Shown here: piece by piece, positions 8,165-15,531 of the stretch
Position numbering within the stretch: position 1 is the first letter of the stretch
How the letters are laid out: each line of letters begins with the position of its first letter
NCBI GenBank assembly: GCA_949893755.1
Contig: CATLCV010000013.1
Location: forward strand, 1-48,530
Direction: 5' to 3'
Length of the DNA stretch: 48,530 bases
Source of the DNA: an uncultured Lachnospiraceae bacterium
GTDB taxonomy: Bacteria > Bacillota > Clostridia > Lachnospirales > Lachnospiraceae
Position numbers and translations under genes: made by a program
The notes under the pieces: model-generated
Told to the model about the DNA's origin: nothing
The model's database searches: none
Seen by the model: only the letters and a program-made list of their open reading frames with translations

Positions 8165-9133
8165 TTATGCGGTCCCCCGTTTGATCAGCCGGGTAATGAT
8201 CCCTTCCGCCACTTCATATTTCTCATTGATCCTTGTGGCGACAAAGCCGACTTCATCCCGCTTCGAGGGGAGGCTCGTCATGTTACAGGAATGGGCGACC
8301 GCGTTGACCCCGATATTAAGCCGCATAAAATAAGTACCCTTATAAACATCCGTGACCGTCCCCACATATTTTCCCTGCTTCACGCACCGCTTCAGGTTAT
8401 CCTTATTGGCATTGGCTGTGGCGCTTTTTGCATCCACGGAAATCTCCATTTCCTCTATGGACTTCATATTGATCTGGTTGACGGTCACAAGCGCCAGCTC
8501 CCCGACCTGAAATTTCTCCCCGGCATCCACCATCCATTCCCATGCCATATCCCTGGCCCGGACAGAGACCTCCACGCCAAACACTTCCAGACGGACCACC
8601 TTGGGGGCTACCGCGATTATCCGCGCCTCTACGACCCGTCCCGGATAGAGCATCGGTGTCTCCCCCTCATTCTCCGCCTGGTAAAAGGTCTGGCGTTTTT
8701 TCAGCATGGCATCCTTTCTGGAAGCGACCACGCTCCGGCTCTGCTCATCCAGATCCCGGATGATAAAATCAATGTCACTGCCAAGCATGTTGTTGGCAAT
8801 CCTGGTCTGGCGGTTTAACGTATCCGCGTTCTCCCTTCCGTCACCGGAAAGATTGATCATCATCTCATCCATCGGAATGATAATACGGAATCCATTATAA
8901 TACGTGATCGCAACGGTCCATCCGCTGTCCAGCCTTTCAATCCCCCCAAGCTGTCCGGTCAATATCTTTCTGGTACGGTGCGCGTTTAGCAGCTGATGCC
9001 ACCTTGCGTCCTCCTGTTCTTCCGGCGTCTCTACATGGGAATCCACTTCAATCGTCAAAATCCCATCTGAAAGCGCTGCCCTGGGAATATTCTGCTCTTC
9101 TGCTCCCCTGATTGTTTTCTTTGTATCTGCCAT
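8165..9133 (-). CDS. S1-domain RNA-binding protein
   Basis: A 322-residue protein with two S1/OB-type domains: one at about residues 165-235 (YPGRVVEARIIAVAPKVVRLEVFG with VRARDM) and one at about 245-320 (KYVGTVTDVYKGTYFMRLN with VAHSCNM). The N-terminal 150 residues, acidic and then amphipathic, are not recognised. ICEs of Clostridia often carry an S1-like protein near the coupling protein; it may bind element RNA or act in translation control. The start at 9133 follows AAGGAGGTTTGCT; the longer reading to 9157 lacks a site. A strongly folded leader lies directly upstream (9153-9243), suggesting autoregulation as known for ribosomal S1. Confidence 0.8.
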   Translation of the reverse strand: MADTKKTIRGAEEQNIPRAALSDGILTIEVDSHVETPEEQEDARWHQLLNAHRTRKILTGQLGGIERLDSGWTVAITYYNGFRIIIPMDEMMINLSGDGRENADTLNRQTRIANNMLGSDIDFIIRDLDEQSRSVVASRKDAMLKKRQTFYQAENEGETPMLYPGRVVEARIIAVAPKVVRLEVFGVEVSVRARDMAWEWMVDAGEKFQVGELALVTVNQINMKSIEEMEISVDAKSATANANKDNLKRCVKQGKYVGTVTDVYKGTYFMRLNIGVNAVAHSCNMTSLPSKRDEVGFVATRINEKYEVAEGIITRLIKRGTA

Positions 9134-9152
9134 AGCAAACCTCCTTATTATG

Positions 9153-9243
9153 AGCACTTAGCGCCTGTCTTTTAGGTGCTTAGGTGCTAATTTATGTTAC
9201 TCGCCGCTTTGCGAGGTCTTTTCGAGCTTAGCGGCGATGTAAC
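9153..9243 (-). promoter_or_regulatory. Structured leader of the S1-domain gene
   Basis: Two hairpins lie between the upstream terminator and the ribosome site. The outer arms GTTAC-at-CGCCGCT and AGCGGCGAGTAAC pair around a 20-base loop (9195-9243). Closer to the gene AGCACcTAaGC and GCGCTAAGTGCT pair imperfectly (9153-9189) and include a tandem AGCACCTA. A regulatory mRNA structure is likely; ligand or protein unknown. Confidence 0.55.
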
Positions 9244-9259
9244 CGCCTCTTCTATAAAG

Positions 9260-9300
9260 AACACAAAAAAACAGCCCTTGCGAAAAGGCTGCTTCTTTTT
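9260..9300 (-). terminator. Terminator after the coupling-protein operon
   Basis: On the minus strand CAGCCTT-TTCGC-AAGGGCTG is followed by seven T. It sits about 90 bases after the stop of the 101-residue gene and separates it from the S1 gene leader. Confidence 0.8.
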
Positions 9301-9385
9301 TATGTCCCCCACTATTTTTCATTTACCATTTTAAACCTGCCCACATCGGATGTCAATTTCACACGCATCGCAATACTGTCGCATT

Positions 9386-9691
9386 TCAGGCGCAATTTTG
9401 CCCGCCCAGTTTTTTCAGGCCGTCCTCATACCGGATTCTGGAGAAATACAGGAATTTCTCCTGCGTATGTACCAGGATTTTCTGCTCCAAAAGATAGGGG
9501 AGGCTGGATTCCTCCGGGTTATCCCGCTCCCATCCGGTCGCCGCGTAGAAATCCTCCACACAGTCATAGACCTCGATACTCTCCTTTGCCAATTTGATCT
9601 TCTCCGTCTCTGTTTCCTGCAGGCGGACTCCAAACTCCCGTTCCAGCAATTCCAGAAACGTACATTTGACCAGTATATTCTCTAACATCAT
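9386..9691 (-). CDS. Hypothetical protein, 101 residues
   Basis: Small acidic soluble protein with a likely N-terminal helix pair (ENILVKCTFLELLEREFG) and a YAATGW motif near the middle. Not recognised. AGGAGG precedes two adjacent ATG codons. It follows the coupling-protein gene by 24 bases and is the last gene before the terminator at 9260-9300, so it is probably co-expressed with the conjugation machinery. Confidence 0.65.
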   Translation of the reverse strand: MMLENILVKCTFLELLEREFGVRLQETETEKIKLAKESIEVYDCVEDFYAATGWERDNPEESSLPYLLEQKILVHTQEKFLYFSRIRYEDGLKKLGGQNCA

Positions 9692-9715
9692 TTTTTCCTC
9701 CTATAGGGTAATACC

Positions 9716-11698
9716 TCATCCTTTGGCCGAGGGCATTTCATCGGATGCATGGTCCGCAAACAGATCTTCTACCTTTGTAATACGCACCCCGTCCTGTTTT
9801 TTCTCTGCCGCTTTCACCCGTTCTCTTTTTTTCATGGGTGTATCGACGGCAAGCGGCTCCAATCCTACTGCTGCCTCATTTTGTGTATCTTTTGTTTCCG
9901 TTTCTTCTTTCAAAACAGCTTCCTGAAAAGATTCTGCCAGATATGCATCCTCTTTTTCCGCATCTTTGGCTGCTTCCCGTGCTTCCACAGCTTCTTTTTC
10001 CTCATAAATCTGGAACTGCCGCTTTTCCTCCTGCCATTCTTGATGCCACCTTGGGATATGTTCCTCCACCTTCTCCAACGTCATATGCTTCGAGTCCGGA
10101 TGCTCCAGGTAATCCATTTTCCGAAACCTACATACGTTCTGCCCCCGGATGATCAAAAGCCCCTGGTCTAAGGGGAAACGTAAAATCTCATCCGGCAGAA
10201 GCAGCATCCGCTTCCCAAGGGAGGTGGATTCCGAATACTCCGGCACGTAATCCGTCATCCGCATTGTGTGATAGTTTTTCCGGGTGGAGGAAACCGACAC
10301 GGTGACCTCCCCGGTACGTCCGCTGTAATAAGTAGCGGTCGTAATATCATTGCAGCCCAAAAAGATGGAAAAATCACAGCCGCCTAAGATTTCCTCCCAC
10401 TGGTTATCCGGATACCGGTTCTGAAGCTGCGGGATATTCTGGAACAGGATACTCATGCCAATCCCACGGCTCCTGGCGGTTGCCAGTTTTTTCTTAAAAT
10501 CCGGGACCACACCAAGATTGGGAAACTCATCCAAAATAAAATGGACCGGGACCGGGAGCTTCCGCTCTGCTGTCTGGTCCGCGAAACGTACCAGCTTGAT
10601 GCTTAGAAACGAGGTAAACAGCGTCGCCAGTACATCATAGGTGCTGTCCTGGTCTGACGTGATACAAAAATAAGCGCATTTTTCCCGCCCCGGCAAGGAC
10701 AGATCGATCTCGTTATGGCTTGTGATCTGCTGCACTAATTTATTCTGCATGATCTGCAGACGGGTCCCCAAGCCTAAAACAGCGTTTCCTTTCACCTTAT
10801 CCGCCTTTGCGAACAGCTGGTAAGGGCCTCTTGCCGGATGGTTGGTGGGAAGCCGGTTAAAGATTGCGTCCAGCATGTCCACGCTCTTATTGATCAGCAG
10901 CTTATAGGCTTCCGGGAAAGTCCGTTTCTCCGGCGGGTAGTCATTGAATACATAGAGGCACAATGCTTTTAATAGATCCATCTCCGTATTGTCATAAAAA
11001 TGGTCGAATTTGTCTGTCGTATTCCGGATCACTACATCACAGAATACATCAATCAGGCTCCCGCCGTCAATCTCTCCGAGACAATCCCATGCGTCGGAAT
11101 GCTCCAGATGGATCAGGTTCAGCTGCCGGACGGTGTAGCCGCAGGAACGGAGATACGCGCAAAGGTCTTCGTACAGCTCCGACTTTGGATCGGTCAAATA
11201 AATACTCTCCCCGCGCCGGATGCACTGCAGCGCCATGACACGCGCGTAAGCCCTGGATTTCATGCTGCCCTGTGAACCGCATACGGCGAAATTACGGTTC
11301 AATCTGGAATCCACCGGAAGGCTTAAAATCCGGCCGTCTTTTAAATCCCGGCCGAAGATGACTCCCTGCACCTGATCCGCCTGACGGTCACTTTGCAGCA
11401 CCTTTTCCTGCTCTTCGCCCTTCATAAAGCCTGCCGTCCCGTAGGTTCCCTCCTTCGCGATCTCAAAATTGCGCTCGTCATAGTCCCCGTTTGCGGCTCC
11501 CCGCCAAATGATCAGGCCCGCAATCACCCCAAACAGCAGGAAAACGACTGCTGTACATTGAAATCCTGCCACGGAAGAGATGCCCTGCCAGAGATTCCCT
11601 AGCGGGTTTAAGCTGACTTTTGCCTCGGTAAGAAGCTGTTTTAAAAATCCGCCTGTATAACAGGCTAATATGACAAAAGCCAATACAATCAAGATCAT
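9716..11698 (-). CDS. VirD4/TraG-type conjugative coupling protein
   Basis: Type IV coupling ATPase, 660 residues, that links the relaxosome to the secretion channel at the membrane. Two N-terminal transmembrane helices (about residues 1-18 and 47-68) anchor it. The nucleotide site reads GSQGSMKSRA at about 145, followed by TDPKSELYEDL near 180; Walker B is FILDEFPNLG at about 390; a Q-rich NIPQLQNRYP segment lies near 420 and SIFLGCNDITTATYYSGRTGE near 450, all typical of VirD4. Met replaces the usual Gly before the P-loop Lys. The last 110 residues are charged low-complexity. It is downstream of the replication initiator gene, usual for Firmicutes ICEs of the Tn1549 kind. Confidence 0.92.
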   Translation of the reverse strand: MILIVLAFVILACYTGGFLKQLLTEAKVSLNPLGNLWQGISSVAGFQCTAVVFLLFGVIAGLIIWRGAANGDYDERNFEIAKEGTYGTAGFMKGEEQEKVLQSDRQADQVQGVIFGRDLKDGRILSLPVDSRLNRNFAVCGSQGSMKSRAYARVMALQCIRRGESIYLTDPKSELYEDLCAYLRSCGYTVRQLNLIHLEHSDAWDCLGEIDGGSLIDVFCDVVIRNTTDKFDHFYDNTEMDLLKALCLYVFNDYPPEKRTFPEAYKLLINKSVDMLDAIFNRLPTNHPARGPYQLFAKADKVKGNAVLGLGTRLQIMQNKLVQQITSHNEIDLSLPGREKCAYFCITSDQDSTYDVLATLFTSFLSIKLVRFADQTAERKLPVPVHFILDEFPNLGVVPDFKKKLATARSRGIGMSILFQNIPQLQNRYPDNQWEEILGGCDFSIFLGCNDITTATYYSGRTGEVTVSVSSTRKNYHTMRMTDYVPEYSESTSLGKRMLLLPDEILRFPLDQGLLIIRGQNVCRFRKMDYLEHPDSKHMTLEKVEEHIPRWHQEWQEEKRQFQIYEEKEAVEAREAAKDAEKEDAYLAESFQEAVLKEETETKDTQNEAAVGLEPLAVDTPMKKRERVKAAEKKQDGVRITKVEDLFADHASDEMPSAKG

Positions 11699-11762
11699 CT
11701 TTCCTGTTTCTCTTTTCTTTCGTTCTATTCCTCCACCTTCTTTCTATCCTCCGAATGCACTT

Positions 11763-12743
11763 CTAAGAATCATTTGCCATATGGTACTGTACCAGATTCC
11801 CGTAATAGCTGGATATTGTATGGACAGAATTGTAAAGCGCCGTAATCAACAGCGCCCTGATATTGCGTGCTTTTGTGCCGCTCTCACTCATACAGTGTAA
11901 AACAAACTCAATATGCTGCCTGCCGATCTTTTCAAACTGCGCCTTTACCACCTCCGCCGGTTTATCCTCTTTGTTTACCCGGATGACTGCCGCCGTAGAC
12001 TCCATCACCTCAACTATGATCCCAAGCAGTTCCTCGATTCGCTTGTCATGCGGGTAGTCATGCCTTAAAATGTCGTAAGAAATCTGTTCTTTCACCCGGT
12101 TTTTCATTTCCTGATGGAAATGATAAGAATCTATAGCATTGTAATCTTTATTTATATTCTCTGTATATGTCTCCCCGATTCCAGTGACACCTGTCCCCGT
12201 TTTGAGTGAGACCCTCTCCCCGATTTCGGTGACACCCCTCTCCGATTTTGGTGACACCCCTCCCGGCATACAACACCCTTTTATTTCCGGCTTTTTTTCT
12301 TCTGCCTGCGCCGGATATGTCAGCCGCTCCAACATATCCACATCCAGCTTTAAAAACAGTACATTCGAGAACATCTGTCCATTGATCTCCTGGGTACGAA
12401 AAATCCTACGGACAACCCCCAGCTTCTCCAATTCCACAATGGCATTGGTGGCATCCCGCTTTGTAATCCCAAACTGGTCGGCCAACTGCTGATAGCTCCG
12501 TTGTAAAAGATCGGACTGGAACTTTTTCCGAAGCCCGATAAGCTGCCCGGTCATCTCATCCCGGATTTCCACTGCCCGGTACCAGTAAACAATATCTGCC
12601 AGGATGACAATCGCCAATAAATTAGGCTTTCCTGTCTCCTTGCGGATGGTCCGGTACCAACTTACGGGTATCACATTGCCGGAAATCTGCAGACGGCTCA
12701 TCTGATCCACGATCGGACTGCCCGTTTCAAATGGATTTCTCAT
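11763..12743 (-). CDS. Replication initiator-like protein with DUF6017 domain
   Basis: Probable replicon initiator, 326 residues. The N-terminal 130 residues form a winged-helix region (RSYQQLADQFGITKRDATNA is a helix-turn-helix at about 85-105). The last 110 residues match DUF6017, the C-terminal domain of RepA_N-like initiators on Clostridial elements (RIEELLGIIVEVM, then IRALLITALYNSVHTISSYY). Between them lies a short variable linker, encoded by four tandem repeats of about 23 bases, the place where RepA_N replicons carry their iterons. Start at 12743 is set by GGAGG; the ATG at 12779 has none. It precedes the coupling-protein gene by 64 bases. Confidence 0.8.
   Translation of the reverse strand: MRNPFETGSPIVDQMSRLQISGNVIPVSWYRTIRKETGKPNLLAIVILADIVYWYRAVEIRDEMTGQLIGLRKKFQSDLLQRSYQQLADQFGITKRDATNAIVELEKLGVVRRIFRTQEINGQMFSNVLFLKLDVDMLERLTYPAQAEEKKPEIKGCCMPGGVSPKSERGVTEIGERVSLKTGTGVTGIGETYTENINKDYNAIDSYHFHQEMKNRVKEQISYDILRHDYPHDKRIEELLGIIVEVMESTAAVIRVNKEDKPAEVVKAQFEKIGRQHIEFVLHCMSESGTKARNIRALLITALYNSVHTISSYYGNLVQYHMANDS
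12171..12262. repeat. Four tandem iteron-like repeats inside the initiator gene
   Basis: Plus-strand units of 22-24 bases with consensus close to TCCCCGATTTCGGTGACACC repeat four times (first and second more diverged). A run of AT-rich DNA (about 12127-12170) flanks them on one side. This is the arrangement of an origin of replication: initiator-binding iterons next to an unwinding region. Origin function is inference. Confidence 0.6.
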
Positions 12744-12824
12744 GCCGCGCCTCCTATCTCCTGCCTGCCACAGTGTCATATGCTTCTACCTTTACGGCTT
12801 CCACGGGATTTCCTGCTGTCTTCC

Positions 12825-13883
12825 CTACTGGCTTAAATATTCCATTGCCTTTCCCGGCACAATTTCACAATATTTCGCCTCCTTTCCGAAAAAAAGTTCC
12901 AATACCGAACGCTGGTAAGAAAAACAGAAAATACTGCCTTCCTGTCTCCACTCCAGTTCCTGTTTTACCCGAAGCAGGTGCAGCATATCCAGTTCATAAC
13001 AAAAATAAGCCGGGTTCCCTTCCCTGTCTCTCCCTGCGCTGACCTGATATTTTGTATCTTCTCTCTGACTCAATGCCGTGCAGAGGAATCGGAAGAGCTT
13101 CTTACGTTTCCCGGCATCCGCCAGAAGAACAACCTGGATAAGTGCTTCCCTGTCCATAGGAATATAATAATAATGCTCATAAATATCGTCCACCTGAAAC
13201 AGATCCCCTTTCCTGCCGCCATCACTTGTCAAAAGCTCATTCAGGAATTCCATGGTATCTCCCATCACCACCGCGTCCATTCTTAGAAGTTCTCCGCTCT
13301 TCATGCTCTCCCTCTCTGCCCAGCTCCGGATTGAGCGTTCCATCTTTTTCGCCCACCGCATCCGCTGTGACAGGGAATGATAGACAATATAACCGGATCC
13401 CCCGGACAGCAGTATCCCGCAGGCCCTGGAACCTTTGATCGCGTCTGTACGCCCTTTGAATTCCAGGCTGCCGTAATACGCTGTATTCCCCCTCCCGTTT
13501 TCAGAAGCCGCCCCAAAAAGTTCCGGCTTTTCATTCCTGAAAACAGGAATGCCCGTTTTCCAAAAGAAAACCCATGCCTTGCTCATCCGGTGCAGCCGAA
13601 GCCGCTTGGTCGTCTCGCTTTTTACATGGCTGGTCTCAGCCGCCCCCTGTAAAAAGAACGCCGTCTCCCTTTCATACTCCGAGAGGACATAGCGCTTTCC
13701 CTTTGCCCGCAGCACATATCCTTTATAGCCGGACTGGCTGCGTGCAAGTATATACCCCTCCTGCTTTAAGCGGGTTATGACCGCCGCCGTGTAGGAGGCA
13801 GAGCCAATGATGACCTCTGCCATCTCCGAGGGCAGCTCTCCGCTGATGGCGATCATTACCAGCAATAAGTCCTGCTTGCTCAT
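12825..13883 (-). CDS. Winged-helix 'replication-relaxation'-like protein, 352 residues
   Basis: The first 70 residues (SKQDLLLVMIAISGELP, then SYTAAVITRLKQEGYILARS) read as a winged-helix DNA-binding domain. The rest, about 280 residues, has the alternating pattern of the MobC/replication-relaxation type proteins of Firmicutes elements, with FKGRTDAIKGSRACGILLS resembling a nuclease-like strand pair; family membership is inference. ATG 13883 is chosen because GGGAGG is 6 bases upstream; ATG 13889 touches the site directly, and the longer reading to 14120 overlaps the previous gene. It stands between two conserved unknowns and the initiator in the replication-transfer module. Confidence 0.65.
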   Translation of the reverse strand: MSKQDLLLVMIAISGELPSEMAEVIIGSASYTAAVITRLKQEGYILARSQSGYKGYVLRAKGKRYVLSEYERETAFFLQGAAETSHVKSETTKRLRLHRMSKAWVFFWKTGIPVFRNEKPELFGAASENGRGNTAYYGSLEFKGRTDAIKGSRACGILLSGGSGYIVYHSLSQRMRWAKKMERSIRSWAERESMKSGELLRMDAVVMGDTMEFLNELLTSDGGRKGDLFQVDDIYEHYYYIPMDREALIQVVLLADAGKRKKLFRFLCTALSQREDTKYQVSAGRDREGNPAYFCYELDMLHLLRVKQELEWRQEGSIFCFSYQRSVLELFFGKEAKYCEIVPGKAMEYLSQ

Positions 13884-14055
13884 ATCCATCCTCCCTAAGC
13901 CCTCTGTCTGCCAAAGCAATACCCTATCCCCCGATACTTGGGTACAAATAAGGACCCCCATTCTGCCAGTTCTTCCGATAAATCCGGCTTTTTCGCCCGT
14001 TTTCCCATTATCGAAAACAGCACCGAAATCCTGCCCATTTTTTCGATACGGATTT

Positions 14056-14685
14056 TCAACGAAAACCATCTGCCCACCCGGGAAATTTTTCTGTCTCCAT
14101 GACAAAAATCCGGGTGGCATCCTGCTCAGCTAACCGGGTGATATGATAGGTGTCCGCATGCAGTCCCCCGTCGGATTCCAGAAAGAAATTCGAGACCACA
14201 TCCAGTACATGCTTTTCCTCCAGGTTGTCATGGTCCCGGACTCTCCCCAGCGGAAGCTCCCGGTCGTACAGATGCAGAAAGCAGACGGTACACCGGTCAA
14301 ACCGCGGGATTTCCAAGTGTCCCTCCTTCCGTTTCATACACCACTGCCGAAAAGCGATCTGCAACGGCTTATACAGATAATCCGTATAGCTCCCTTTCCG
14401 GTGAGGCGCTAATACCGGGGCCGTAATCTCCAGGATCCCGTCAAGATACCGGATCTCTATGCCGTGAATCCGGACCAGATCGGATTGGTACCGCTCATAT
14501 TTCATGTGGTCTAATAACACTTCGAGGGATAGCCGCCTTAACTTTTCGGTCAGCTTCTCCCCGGTTTTGGAGGCTTCCAGCACCATATCCGTCAAATTCT
14601 CATAGCCTGCCTCCATGCGGCTCCTGTTGTAGGATGCCATAAATGTCCTTGCTTCCGCCAGAAAGCATTCCACCTGGGAAGCCAT
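14056..14685 (-). CDS. DUF6100-like protein, possibly RusA-fold
   Basis: A 209-residue protein common in these elements, which I place with DUF6100 at moderate confidence. The segment at about residues 145-185, VRDHDNLEEKHVLDVVSNFF followed by DGGLHADTY, has the D-x-D-N...K...LD...D spacing of RusA Holliday junction resolvases (catalytic Asp residues on one strand and a later Asp). That resemblance is my inference. If real, the protein would resolve recombination or replication intermediates, in keeping with the ERF, primase and ligase genes. N-terminal half is helical. It follows the 182-residue gene by 52 bases. Confidence 0.65.
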   Translation of the reverse strand: MASQVECFLAEARTFMASYNRSRMEAGYENLTDMVLEASKTGEKLTEKLRRLSLEVLLDHMKYERYQSDLVRIHGIEIRYLDGILEITAPVLAPHRKGSYTDYLYKPLQIAFRQWCMKRKEGHLEIPRFDRCTVCFLHLYDRELPLGRVRDHDNLEEKHVLDVVSNFFLESDGGLHADTYHITRLAEQDATRIFVMETEKFPGWADGFR

Positions 14686-14737
14686 CTTCTGCGCGTCATC
14701 TAACTGTTTTTTGATCTTCCAGAATGCCTCCTTTTGA

Positions 14738-15286
14738 TCAACTGTCTTTTCGATAGTATTCGATTTGACCCTCCTCCTTTACTGTACAAAATCCAATCAC
14801 GTCCGGGATCTGGATCTTCGGGATATCCTCCGCATCCTCTACCACTACGATATGGCCGCACCCGTCGATTTTCCGGCGCGCGAATAACTGGTTTGTGAGC
14901 TCCACATCCTCCGGCGGGACATACAGGATATCGTAGATTTCCCCATTTCCTACAAAGACAATGCGGATCGGGTACTCCTCTTTGGAAGCCATGAAGTGCT
15001 GTTCTATTTTCTTCTGGTCCATCAGGTCGATCAGCACCCATACTGCGGTACTCATCCCCCTCTCCCATGCCGCGAATGCCGCCTCACTGGAAGCGACCTG
15101 CCCGGTCTCCCGGCTGATAAAAACAGAGCGCTCCTTTTCCAGAGCTTTCAATACCCGTCCTACAAACCTGCCCCGCCCATCCTTTTCAAAGAAAGCGTAG
15201 AGCTGGCTTTTATAGAGTACGTTATAGCTCTGCACAAGGCTTTTCAGTTCCCGTTCCACGCCCCGCTGCTTATTCTGCGTTTCCAT
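14738..15286 (-). CDS. Conserved hypothetical protein, 182 residues (DUF5697-like)
   Basis: Soluble protein whose first 80 residues look like a winged helix (LVQSYNVLYKSQLYAFF, then VGRVLKALEKERSVFISRET). The rest is an alpha/beta segment, IRIVFVGNGEIYDILYVPPED, followed by HIVVVEDAEDIPKIQ. I associate it with DUF5697 of Lachnospiraceae elements, tentatively. GAGGGAGG precedes the ATG. It is the first gene after VirB4; the 245-base gap between them holds only a possible 30-codon ORF (15371-15463) and three AGGACGC copies near 15487-15541. Confidence 0.65.
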   Translation of the reverse strand: METQNKQRGVERELKSLVQSYNVLYKSQLYAFFEKDGRGRFVGRVLKALEKERSVFISRETGQVASSEAAFAAWERGMSTAVWVLIDLMDQKKIEQHFMASKEEYPIRIVFVGNGEIYDILYVPPEDVELTNQLFARRKIDGCGHIVVVEDAEDIPKIQIPDVIGFCTVKEEGQIEYYRKDS

Positions 15287-15531
15287 CGTATCTGTTTCCT
15301 CCCTCGTATTTTTGATCCTGCCGCATGCAGAAAAACTGTCCTTGGCAGCGTTTCCGCATCTGATAAATTTTTATCTCCTTGCAAACATGGCTGTCCGGCT
15401 CATTGTTTTGCGGAAATAACGTGTCATAAAAGACGTATTGTAGGACACTTCACTCCGATCCATCTGCCCGGATAGGAGCGAAGGACGCATACAAGGACGC
15501 CTTTTATCCGTTTTATTTTTTATGCGGCCTT

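Noticed and set aside
15371-15463. 30-codon ORF between VirB4 and the 182-residue gene
   Set aside because: No convincing ribosome site and no similarity noticed; kept only as a remark in the neighbouring gene entry.
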